From contig OY997589.1 in assembly GCA_963921825.1 (NCBI GenBank), positions 3,534,001-3,598,000 on the forward strand: 64,000 nt of DNA. Reading direction: 5' to 3'. A program made the position numbers and the translations under genes. Shown one piece after another: positions 11,901 through 21,060 of this stretch. Position 1 is the first letter of the stretch. Every line of letters starts with the position of its first letter. The notes under the pieces were generated by a model. It searched no databases. It saw nothing but the letters and a program-made list of their open reading frames with translations, and was not told the origin of the DNA. This DNA is from Erodium maritimum. Taxonomy: Eukaryota > Streptophyta > Magnoliopsida > Geraniales > Geraniaceae.

Positions 11901-12818
11901 TGGCATGAACAATCAAAGATAAACTTAGAAAAATCATATACAATACAAATTATTTAGGTGATTGTGAACATTTATCTACAATATTGGTTTGTTTAATAGT
12001 TGATGAAAGCAATTCTACATTAGAAGGAAAAAGTCCACTACCTCATTGATAAGATCGGTTAGAGCAGAAATACCCAGACAACCAACTGCAGTATATACCA
12101 TATATGATTTCTTCTCTCTCAATTGCCTACATGCATTTTGTACAAACCTGCAACTCACGAAAACTGAGAATCATTTTTTAGGGATAATTGCAGGAACTTG
12201 AGAATCATTTTATCTACGGATAATTGCAAAAACTTGCAGTGAACTATGTGTGTTTTGCAAATACTATCGGTGAACTATTTTTTCTATTTGCAATTGCAAC
12301 TGACATCAACTATTTTCTGTTTGCAAATCTACTAATGGATTTTCAAACAGAAAACAGTTGGGGGATGTCATTTCATTTGCAAAAAAATATATATAGTTCA
12401 CCGATAGTATTTGCAAAATGTGCATAGTTCACGGCAAATTTTTGCAATTACCCCTTTGATCTATAATGCAATTTCCTGGTCAATAAGGAAAAGATAAACC
12501 ACAAAGTTTCCTACTTGAGAAGAGTAAATACCTATCTATATTCGTGACATTAGGCCCTGTACCACTCTTCCTTCTCTTATTCTTCTTCTTCTTCCCTCCA
12601 CGCCTCCGGTTTTTGCTTTGAGAGTCCTGATTAACTATATTTACATCTTGATTCTGGACTTTATCTTCAGAATCTTGATTGGTTGTATTAAGGTCTTTGC
12701 TTCTGTTTTCACCGGCATCGGTTTTTTCCACAAACTCTCCTTCCTCTACATCGAGCATTTCAACATCATCTAAACCGTCATCTGAATAGATAGCTTCCAA
12801 TATGTTATCTCCTTCCAT
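8910..12818 (-). CDS. PHAX: PHAX-like protein (phosphorylated adaptor for RNA export domain)
   Basis: Coding exons on the minus strand: 12818-12532, 12147-12042, 9951-9808 and 9155-8910. The total is 783 nt, giving 260 aa, with GT-AG introns and consistent phases. In animals PHAX links capped snRNA to the export machinery; the plant protein keeps the RNA-binding domain. The N-terminus is acidic (DDVEMLDVEEGEFVEK), followed by a basic stretch RRRGGKKKKNKRRKSG (about residues 75-90) that is probably a nuclear localisation signal. The conserved RNA-binding region spans residues 97-180, with VYTAVGCLGISALTDLINE and CGGQMTADGRRNRNGGGILW. The tail ends VEEGPDDTSIM. An in-frame ATG further upstream (12857) lies beyond a splice acceptor near 12830, so 12818 is preferred. 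A 5' UTR exon near 13700-13810 with a 0.9-kb intron is inferred. Confidence 0.92.
9370..9782. repeat. Diverged GGGATAATTG foldback MITE in PHAX-like intron 3
   Basis: It starts GGGATAATTGTGAAAGTTGA and ends GTTTTTGCAATTATA. The arms pair around TTGCAAGTTGCTA and related blocks but are more diverged than in the NECAP-like introns. Flanking 9-mers do not match well. Confidence 0.65.
10042..10447. repeat. Second-family foldback MITE, long near-perfect hairpin
   Basis: A 406-bp element with arms of more than 110 bp that are almost perfectly complementary. Left arm blocks CGTCCACAAACGAAATAGTG and GTCCACGTCGTCTGGCTACC are mirrored by GGTAGCCAGACGACGTGGAC and CACTATTTCGTTTGTGGACG. Ends are GGGATAATTG...CAATTATCCC. 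A perfect 9-bp target duplication TAGATTCAA lies at 10033-10041 and 10448-10456. The interior is unrelated to the other MITEs although the ends are the same. Confidence 0.92.
10588..10934. repeat. GGGATAACTGC foldback MITE in PHAX-like intron 2
   Basis: A 347-bp copy of the main family, with arms mirrored as in the NECAP-like introns. Flanks TTATCTTAT (10579-10587) and TTAGCTTAT (10935-10943) agree at eight of nine positions. Confidence 0.85.
11512..11863. repeat. GGGATAGTTGC foldback MITE in PHAX-like intron 2
   Basis: About 352 bp, main family. The left arm is complete to the GACGATTTTACCC core. The right arm is shortened but keeps ATTACCAAAGGAAATGAC and the final TTTTTTGCAATAATCC. Confidence 0.8.
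12181..12454. repeat. Third-family foldback MITE in PHAX-like intron 1
   Basis: Left arm blocks GTGAACTATGTGTGTTTTGC and AATACTATCGGTGAACTAT are mirrored by ATAGTTCACCGATAGTATTT and the GTGCATAGTTCAC block. The outer ends are again GGGATAATTGC/GGATAATTGC and GCAATTACCCC. The left end is duplicated (12181 and 12218) around the repeated phrase GAGAATCATTTT. A diverged fragment of the same family begins at 13421. Confidence 0.75.
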
Positions 12819-12917
12819 GGAAGCACGCCTGCAATAGCTAAGAGTCAATAGCGACATAGAGTGATGACAAAAGCATGACTACAAAAATACTATCGAATAA
12901 CATTATTTACACCTCAT

Positions 12918-13190
12918 CGACAACCTATGAGTTTCAGGAACCCCTATAAGTGAGGGGCTAAGTTACTGTCACCTTCCGTTATTCATCAAAAAGCCATGGA
13001 TTCACACTGAATAGATAGTGGTTTTATCAGGAACGCATTTTCACCTTTTCAGTGCGTTCCTGATCAAAAACCCACCTTTTCATTTTTTCATGAATAACAA
13101 AAGGTGACAGTGTTACTCATAACCCCTCACATGTACAATCCGTATTTGAGAATCAAAGGTGGGTGCGTTAGTGAAGTTACCCCTGATTAA
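12918..13190. repeat. Foldback repeat in PHAX-like 5' UTR intron
   Basis: GAGGGGCTAAGTTACTGTCA and CCGTTATTCAT on the left pair with ATGAATAACAAAAGGTGACA and GTTACTCATAACCCCTC on the right. Related fragments occur in NECAP-like intron 1 and TBL intron 3. Ends are approximate. Confidence 0.6.
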
Positions 13191-13835
13191 CACTCCAACA
13201 ACACACATGTGTCTGTATGTCATCTTAAATGGAGCTTCCATCTAAAATTGCCAAAACTACATTCGTTCGATACCATTCAATGCCAACATTAGAAAATTTC
13301 AACCAGCAAGTGCAAACTCAGCTGCCTTTTCAACAATTGAATACGATGAATCAAACATAACCCAACAATTCCTGGACATTAACAACATTCCAATATGACC
13401 TAGGATAACATAAATAATAGGGATTATTGCAAAAGCCTACAGTAAACTATATGAGTTCTGCGAAAAAAAATCATCCCTTTGTAATCACCCATTTTCACCA
13501 GTAACTTTTTAAACCTTTCATGGACATTAACAAGCAAAAACGAAATCAGACCCACCAACCTAAAATTAGAGATAGCACCAGAAACATATACCAATCCATA
13601 AACCTAAAATTAGACATATATATAAGCATTCAAATATGCTAAAATCAGAGCTACAGTTTGACTATGGAGACGAATTGAAGCAAACAAAATCATAAATGGA
13701 AACATACCCAAATCGGAGGATCGTAACCTGAAGGCGGAGGAGACGGCGGCGAGTGCTTGAAATCGGCGGCAGCGGACGGTTCAGTTGAGAGGGGGGAGGA
13801 CGTTTGTGAGAGATGGAGAGGTCAGGAACAAAGGT

Positions 13836-13841
13836 TTATAG
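13836..13841 (-). promoter_or_regulatory. TATA-box candidate of the PHAX-like gene
   Basis: TATAAA on the minus strand, about 30 bp upstream of a GC-richer stretch that could be the first, untranslated exon (about 13700-13810). A donor-like CTTCAG/GTTACG or GG/GTATGT lies near 13710-13735. The exon itself is inferred from base composition and from the acceptor near 12830. Confidence 0.45.
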
Positions 13842-14102
13842 TGAAGGGGTACATAAATTAGGATTTTTCATTTTAAATTCAAATATAATTGTAATTTGAA
13901 CATTATTGAGTAGAAAAAAAATAGTTTATAATTTTTATTACTAGTTAAAAATATTAAAAGGTGATGAAATAAGATTAATCATACTCAAGACTCTAGTTTT
14001 TTTATGCTTTTCAAAAAAAAAAAATATATTAGTTGTTAATTTTTTTTTAGTGTATATTAACTGTTATTTAAATTTCACAAGACGATTTAAACAATCAGAT
14101 AA

Positions 14103-14970
14103 GAGATCGTGAGCCGATCAAGATAGTGGGCTCACGTCGAACAGTCCTACCAATAATGACCAATCCACCGTTCTTACCGCATCTTCTTCGAGACTACTAC
14201 AAATAGAATGGAAAATCACGATCCTGCCCGAGAGTCACGACCGACGACGATGCTTTTGAGGCCCCGAGTGACATTGGATACCCGTCCATATCACTCATGG
14301 GAAGGGGACCAACTCATCCGCCGAAGCGAGGACAGAGTGAGCAAAGAAATGCGCAACCTTCAGAGCAGATATACACAAGGAACGAAGGGAGGAACCCTGG
14401 TGGTATCCTTCAGTTCCTTCCCCTTCAAGGACCACATAGCCCCCTCTCCCGGCCTGAAGACCGATGAACCTAAGTGGTACGTCTCATCCCCGAAAATGGA
14501 TGGATCCTAAACCCCCACTCAGGACACCATGGACCTACAAATACTTCGACGATAGATGGCACCGAATGGATAAAGACGAGGCACGACCAGTTGCCTCGCG
14601 GGTCACCATGAGTTGTTTAGGGGCATCTCGGGGTGTTACTAAGAAGCTACACCCCAGTCCCACTAAATCAGACATGCTCTGGTTCCCAGCCTCCTCCTTC
14701 CCTGGTATATTCTTTGGTTGTCTGATGCGACACACCAGTATTAATCAAGTCGAGACAGGAGAAGTTCAAAGGATCATCCGTACTACACACAGCTGGAATA
14801 GGGACCGACCCCTTACATCTTTTCTGGATCTATCCGAGATACTAGTTATAGGATCAGTGCTCTAGCCGTCACTAGAATTGTATCTCATCTTTTTGCATTT
14901 ATTTACAACATTGTACAATCTATGCGGGTTTTCCACTTCATATCAATAAAATATTTCCATTGTGCTTAAA
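14103..14970 (+). mobile_element. Processed retrocopy of an unknown transcript, 14-nt target duplication
   Basis: The 14-mer AAACAATCAGATAA occurs at 14089-14102 and again at 14971-14984, bracketing 868 bp. The insert ends in AATAAA (14945-14950), then about 17 nt, then a short A-run, which is the layout of a cleaved and polyadenylated RNA. A long target duplication with an A-tail points to LINE-mediated retroposition. The two overlapping open frames (14208-14510, 14464-14865) resemble no family I recognise. The body has LTR-like phrases (CTACAAATAG), so the parent RNA may have been a retrotransposon transcript. Confidence 0.7.
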
Positions 14971-14984
14971 AAACAATCAGATAA

Positions 14985-15544
14985 ATTTATTATTAAAATT
15001 ATATCCTTATATGATTCGTTGTGGAGTTAACAAAATTTAAACATACGACTTTCAAAATTAAAATGTAAAAATTAAATAGAAAATGTGTAAAAACGTTGAG
15101 TTAAAATTATACAATGCTTACCAAAATACTGAAACAAAATACAATAAAGTTCTTATCATTCTTAAAACTAAATAGAATACTAAGTTACCTAAGATTTAAA
15201 TCTTTTCTTAGTTAGAAAAGCAAAACTATACAAATTACTTCAAATCCTACATAATTTGAGTCCTATCACATGAATAACAAAGCTAATTTAATCCCAACCA
15301 TCCAAGAAAACAAAATAGACAAATATGTAGGACAGCTAAATAAATAATTAATAACAAAATAGGAAAATAAAACTAATGATCCAAAAAAGCCCACATTGAC
15401 CGACCTAAAGGACAAAAAGTAAATTTTCTCTACCATAATATCTAAACAAAAATAAAATAGAACACCTGATAAAGTTGGGACTCTTATTCTTTTAGAACAG
15501 AATGACAAAAATTATATATTTAGGAACAAGTAAAAAGTGCAAAA
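14985..15544. other. AT-rich spacer between PHAX-like gene and unknown gene
   Basis: No gene or repeat recognised. The 80-codon minus-strand open frame at 15266-15508 is hydrophobic low-complexity and looks like chance. The right part probably holds the promoter of the next gene. Confidence 0.5.
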
Positions 15545-16439
15545 ACTGAGAATTGCGTTTGTTGCATCGAGTTGGCTTCTGGGTTTTCACAGTCTCTCCC
15601 AAAACGTAAGCTTCTGTTACTGAGTTCCGCAAATTTTCAATTAAACCAATTTGCCTCTCTCTCCCAGTTCTGTGTGGTTTATCACTGCTGAAACCATTAA
15701 AAAAGGGTTCATGTTTGATTTCTGATCACTTTGCAAGGTTTATCAGTTGGGTATGAATTGATTTCAAGCTGCAATTTTTGTCTGTGGTTGAAATAGCTAT
15801 GTGGGTCTGTATTGTGATTGTTTTTGCTTCATCTGCAGCACAGAGAAAGCTTAAAGTTTTCGTTTTTATTTCTCCTTTTTCATGGTTATGTTGATTTCCT
15901 TGAGTTTGGTGGAGTTTGAGGACATGGGTTGGATTTTGTTTTTTTGACTAACTAGGTTATGTATCATGAATTGCTTTAAGGGTTTGGTTTTGAGTTGGGA
16001 TTTTTTGGAAATTGGATTGGACTGTGTTGTTTATGAAGTTGGAAGATTGATAATGTTCTTGGTGATTGTCTTAAGCTGAATAGCTTCTGTATTGCTTAAT
16101 TCTTAGGGGCACATGATAATGATCTCCCACTTTTCATGTATTTATGAAGAAGGATGGTTCTTATCTTCTTTTCGACTTTAGCTTAGTGAAAAGATTAAAA
16201 TTTGTAGATTCCAAAGAGTTTTATGAGTGCTTGTAGAAACTAGGGAAAACGTCATTCACAATCCCATGGACCATCTTAAGCAATGTGTCTTGGTTCCCTT
16301 TCTGTTCACATAGATTGAGTTTGGTAGAAACTTTGAGGGGTGATTGTGCCTGAACTGCAACTTCAGTTTGATCTTTTGGGTGTCATGTAAAGAAATTCAG
16401 AACAATCTAAAATAGAATTTGTAATTGTCGTATAAATCT

Positions 16440-16590
16440 CTGTATTGATTGTGGGTCTGGGGAGAGTCATCTATCTACAATCTTCCCTATACTTTTGTAG
16501 AGAGAATGTGTCTTAACTCAAACTCGTGACCTCCTCAAGGTCACAAAGGAGTGACCTTACTGTTGGCAAGGCTCATCATGCGCAGCAAAA
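16440..16590 (-). mobile_element. AU-type tRNA-derived SINE in a 5' UTR intron
   Basis: Read on the minus strand: GGTCACTCCTTTGTGACCTT, GAGGTCACGAGTTTGAGTTA, ACAAAAGTATAGGGAAG and CTCCCCAGACCC. This order matches the angiosperm AU SINE, including a degenerate Pol III B-box at GAGTTTGAGT. The A-box end is poorly preserved. The assignment is from memory of the consensus. Confidence 0.7.
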
Positions 16591-16816
16591 TGGTCTCTAA
16601 TTAGCATAGCCTCAAAGCATAAATGATAATTATAGATGATTATTGTCGAATTGCTGTCCCGATCATACTTTCCTTCCCGATAAAATGCTATATTTTGCAG
16701 CTTATGTGCAATTTATGTTTCTGGTATGTGCTTACTCCAAAGTTTCAAAATGTTTATAGGTAATTAGTAGCAGCATCATTATTATAACAAGAAAATAGTG
16801 AAAAGAATCTTATGAG

Positions 16817-18675
16817 ATGGATCTGAAAGGGGTAAGCTGGGTTAAACATATGTACAGAAGGTGTGAAACTTTGTTACTGGAGGCTGAAGATGACGTTTTT
16901 CAGGTACAAATTTTTTTGGCAGTTCAATTCCTTTAACCTCCAAAATTACGAAACAACATGTTTCAACTGGCTCATTAGTCTTGCCACTCTTGATCATTTG
17001 TTCTAATATCATATAGTGATAATTGCAAAAAAGTACCCTAAAGTATTCATTTTTTGCAACTTGTATCCCTCTTCTTTGATAATTATAAAATGTGCCCTGA
17101 AATTGTCTTTTTGTTGCACTTTGTATAACTTTGTTTTATAATGACTATTTACTTTGTAAAAATTCCAAATTTTAGTATCCCTTACATTTCTTACTCTGTG
17201 TACAGTACAAAGAGGAAGAAAGTCAAGGGATATAAAAATATGGATTTTTTGTTGTTACTTATTATTTTTAAAATATAAACTGTAAGGGTAGGATCGTTAT
17301 TTGTATACAAATTGCAACAAAAAGACAAGTTCAGGGTATTTTTTCATAATTAACTACAAGTTGTAAACAATGTATACATCAGGGTACTTTTTTGCAATTT
17401 GTTCAAATATCTTATATTTCGTTTTATTTTTGAACAGGATGTAGTTAATTATGTTGAGAACCAGGTTCAGGCAGTTGGGGATGGTGTTAAGAAGCTCTAT
17501 TCAGACGTCATCCAAGATCAGAATGTAGTTAGTTATGTTGAGAACCAGGTTCAAGCAGTTGGGGATGGTGTTAAGAAGCTCTATTCAGATGTCGTCCAAG
17601 ATCTGCTTACTCCAACTTCAGCACCCGAAGGCTCAGATGTGCCTGCAGAAACATATATTGATGCTTGTGCAAAGGATGTGCATATAAACGTTGATGCCGA
17701 GAGAGTAATCCCAAATCTTAATGCAATCAATGTGGAAGTTGAGAACCATGGACTAAACAGTGTCAACTCTTCAACTGCATCATCTTTAGCAGATTCAATC
17801 AACGGATCGCTGAAAGAATGTTCCGAAAGAGCATCAGAGATCTGTCCATGCCTACACGAAAGTCAGGAAGCATCATGTGGTAAAATGGCTGTAACTGTTT
17901 CAGGTTGTGATGGGGTTGAAGATGTAAGCAAGCGAGAGCCTGATGTTTCGGTTGATGACCCATCTTTTCCTAAGGGTATGTTCTTGCGATCCATTGATAA
18001 CAAAGTGATAAAGGTCACGTTTTCCCCGTGTAGCGAGGATGAAAGTGACAAAGACAAGATCGACGATAAGAATGTTATTGGACTGGACTTGAAAACTATT
18101 GAGCGGCCCGATCATTTCAAACTCGAGGAAAGTTGTGTTGTGGTGAATGGAGATGAACTACATTGTGTTTCTCTAAGCAAAGGCAGAGGCAAGAGCAAAA
18201 GCAGAGCATATAAGGCACATTCTTTTTTACCTACCTTTACTCAAAACAGTTTTCTTGGAAAAAATTACCCCTAGGTGTTTCCTTTTTGCAATTTGTAGCC
18301 CTTTTATTTGATAATTGCAAAAAAATGCCCTGAAATTGTCTTTTTGTTGCACTTTTTATACAATTTGCAACGAAAAAACAGTTCATAGTACTTTGTTGCA
18401 ATTATGAAAGAAGAGGGCTACAAGTTACAAAAAGTGGATACCTGGGTACTTTTTTGCTATTTCCCTTTTATATAATTGATTATTATTCATTGATACAGGA
18501 AAAGATTCGGGATGCTCTCTCTTTGAGATTGAAGTCTGCAAGGAAGGAAGAGTACAAGCAGCTTGCAGTACTACATGCAGACAATGACGGTTCTCTGAAG
18601 CCAGAAATTACAATGAAGAACACAAGAATTTTACCAACAAATGATATTGGTGAATCTGAATGGGAGTTTCTATAG
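16817..18675 (+). CDS. Conserved plant protein of unknown function
   Basis: Coding exons: 16817-16903, 17438-18214 and 18499-18675 (1041 nt, 346 aa). An untranslated exon ending at 15605 (AAAAC/GTAAGC) is inferred. The protein begins MDLKGVSWVKHMYRRCETLL, then a 28-residue unit repeated twice in tandem (residues 30-85, core YVENQVQAVGDGVKKLYSDV). A long serine/acid-rich middle follows, then a basic GRGKSKSRAYK/EKIRDALSLR block, ending SEWEFL. This pattern belongs to a plant-only family I cannot name functionally. There are no membrane spans. Intron 2 begins with GC rather than GT, yet phase and protein continuity support it. An upstream ATG at 16812 overlaps the start. Introns 1 and 2 of the coding part each hold a MITE. 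Confidence 0.82.
17016..17407. repeat. GGGATAATTGC-family foldback MITE, first coding intron of the unknown gene
   Basis: Main-family arms (GATAATTGCAAAAAAGTACC to GGTACTTTTTTGCAATTT). Flanks TATCATATA (17007-17015) and TATCTTATA (17408-17416) agree at eight of nine positions. The element makes up about 390 of the 534 bp intron. Confidence 0.85.
18257..18470. repeat. Short GGGATAATTGC-family MITE in the GC-AG intron
   Basis: About 214 bp. It keeps both outer arms (GTAGCCCTTTTATTTGATAA mirrored by GAAAGAAGAGGGCTACAAG) and has lost the central part. It occupies most of the 284-bp intron 18215-18498. Confidence 0.8.
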
Positions 18676-19061
18676 GTTTTGGTCACTGACCCGTATAAAT
18701 AATTTTTATAGCCGCTGTGCTGAGCTTAAGTAATAGCAGGTCAATTATTAGAAAATATAATTGAATCATGCATATCCTCATGTATAGTCTAGATCATCCT
18801 TTTGGTGAGACTTCTTTGTTGTTCTTACACTTTGAGTGCCTCTCGTTGTTGATTTTGCCAATAAAGCTTCAATCTTTATTATAAGTTGGTTATTTTTCCA
18901 TTAAAGCTTCGATTTTTGTTAGAAGTGGTTGATTTTCGAAGCAGAATGCAGTTCAAGATCACTGATTCTTGTATTCAACTGCATTGCATGACCTGTTGCA
19001 ATATGATGTATGTTACTAGTTTTTAGGCATCTGTGTAAGTTCTAATACATGTTTCAAGCTA

Positions 19062-20990
19062 TTACACAGGTCTTGCAACGGGATGCGATGGAACGGGAAA
19101 GTTTTCAGACATGTTGAGGATCATGGAAGCGTAAAGCAACATGTTCCAAGAGTCTGGGACTCCCGGCAAACACCAGTGGCTGCAGTCTCCTCTCTTGGTG
19201 AGTACTAGGTTGTCTTTGCCTTGCTTTGTACTGTACACTGATGGATGTGCATCGATTCTGTACCGGGACATCTCTGTGATGTTGAGAACCATGATCGGAG
19301 TTGTCATGCTTCCTTCCTTGATCATGTGTTGTGCTGTCTGAACCATGTCAACCAGGGGTTTGTGAGATGCCGCTACTTGGGACTCAACCATGATCATGGG
19401 CTTGGACTTGTTGTGGCATGTCTCTGTCCCAAGGTGTGGGTGTGATATGCTTCGAACGATGATCTTTGTTTTGGTTGTATCGATGTTGTCATCGATCCAC
19501 TTTCCCCAAGTCTTCATAGCTGTCTTGAATGCTGATTCGACGTTCATGTCCCCTATCGGTTTGTTTTTGTACATGAACACATCCCACCTGCAGAGTTTCA
19601 CATTCAGACACTGTCACATTTCATTTATCATCAAAAGCACCCGGAAATGAGAAAGGTGACCGTCTGTTACTGATAACCCCTCACCTTTAAGCTGTGTTTT
19701 TGATAACGAAATGTTAAAGTGGGTATGTAATTAACGTTTTCCCTACATTGTGTTTTCAGAACACTTACGCTTTCATCTTCCCAATGTGCATCCACCAGTG
19801 ACCGGAGTTGAAAACCATGATGTCAGCACCAACCCATCTCTCAGCAGAGGCTGAGAGCTTGTCAAGCCTCAAGACTCTTCTGCTAGGATTGAACTCGTCG
19901 AGCTCAAGCTGAACCAGAAATGGGCTCCAAAAGAACTCCACAGAACAGTTATATTCCTACAATGTGGAACCTTGTCAAGCCTCAAAAGTCAAAACCCTTC
20001 TCAAAGACTCTGTTTATGCAGAAAAAAAGGAAGAAAAGTCAACCCTTACCTTGGCTCTGAAGATTTTGTAAACACTATTAGTGACCTCAACATGAGCTTG
20101 TGAAGAAGGAATTGCAGAGTAAAGAAGACAAGCCAGAGACTCGAACTGGTTCCTATTGAGTGAGTCTCCAACTAAGATGACCCTCTTGCCTCTCAGCCTC
20201 TCCAGCATGTCTGTACCATTGAACCTTGTACAACACAAAGACAAGAACTCATGTCATAACAAGGAACATGTTCGAGCAACACGAGACTTGTTGATCAGCA
20301 AGAAAGCGGGAAATTCCTACTAGGTTTGTATATCTGACCTCAAAATGTCTTTTTTATTAGCAAGAAAGCAGGAAAATCCTATTGGGTTTGAACCTCTGAC
20401 CTCAAAATGTCTTTTTTATCAGCAAGAATCCGGAAAAATCCTACTGAGTTTGAACCCCTGACCTCAAAATGTTTTTTTTATCAGTAAGAAATCGGGAAAA
20501 TCCTACTGGGTATAAACCTCTGACTTCAAAGAGACGAGAAGGCTCTTTGATCACCAGGTCAACCCAAGTGGACAACTCGAGACTCAATGTACTAATGATC
20601 TTACCTTGGAATCTTACACCCATTTGCCTCCCAGCTCCATTCCTCGTACTCACTGTCCGGCCTCCCGTTCCTCCGGCAGCTAACCTGCTCGCTGAGAAAC
20701 GGGCACTGCAATGCATTATACACGGGACTCGCACCCGGGTTGTAGACCCATTTGCCATCAAAGATGTTACACACCTTCTCTTCACCCCCCTTCACATCCC
20801 GTCGGGTTCCATTGCCTCCCATGCTCAATGCCCGCAACAACGTGGCCTCGTCGGGGACCTGACCTCGAAGAACGAGGAGCCTCGAGCTGTTTCGGGCGGG
20901 GTTGAAGAAGAAAACCAGGAAAATGAAGGCCAAGGGGCTTGCAAATCGGCAGAGGTACCATCTCAGAGTGATGGCTGAGAAGCTCTCCAT
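19062..20990 (-). CDS. TBL: Trichome birefringence-like / PMR5-type polysaccharide O-acyltransferase
   Basis: Exons on the minus strand: 20990-20605, 20224-20050, 19956-19769 and 19587-19062 (1275 nt, 424 aa). All introns are GT-AG and phases match. TBL proteins are Golgi type II membrane enzymes that acetylate cell-wall polysaccharides such as xylan, mannan or pectin. A signal anchor lies at residues 17-30 (ASPLAFIFLVFFF). The PMR5N region (about 73-128) has VCNIFDGKWVYN, CPFLSEQVSCRRNGRPD. The GDSL motif is VGDSLNRNQFESL at about 147-159, and the C-terminal catalytic block is DCSHWCLPGVPDSWN at about 384-398, so the Ser and Asp-His residues are intact. The length is normal. The substrate cannot be assigned from sequence alone. 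The gene is convergent with the unknown gene to its left. Confidence 0.94.
19640..19745. repeat. Repeat remnant in TBL intron 3
   Basis: GAGAAAGGTGACCG, TTACTGATAACCCCTCACCT and TGGGTATGTAATTAACG match pieces of the foldback at 12918-13190. It is one arm only. Confidence 0.45.
20293..20535. repeat. Minisatellite in TBL intron 1, about 4 x 60-62 bp
   Basis: Four consecutive units carry ATCAGCAAGAAAGCGGGAAA, then TCCTACTGGGTTTGAACC, then TCTGACCTCAAAATGTCTTT. Unit length drifts from 60 to 62 bp and the units differ at several positions each. It lies wholly within the intron 20225-20604. Confidence 0.85.
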
Positions 20991-21049
20991 AGCTGAGGCG
21001 GTGCGGTGGTGATGGTTACATTTTTGTTCGGTGCTAAAGTGTATCTGTC

Positions 21050-21056
21050 ATATATA
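21050..21056 (-). promoter_or_regulatory. TATA box of the TBL gene
   Basis: CTATATATG on the minus strand, about 60 bp upstream of the ATG at 20990, which leaves a leader of about 30 nt. Confidence 0.6.
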
Positions 21057-21060
21057 GGAC

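Noticed and set aside
14208-14865. Protein-coding gene in the 14-kb segment
   Set aside because: The two frames overlap, match nothing known and lie inside a retrocopy with target duplications and A-tail.
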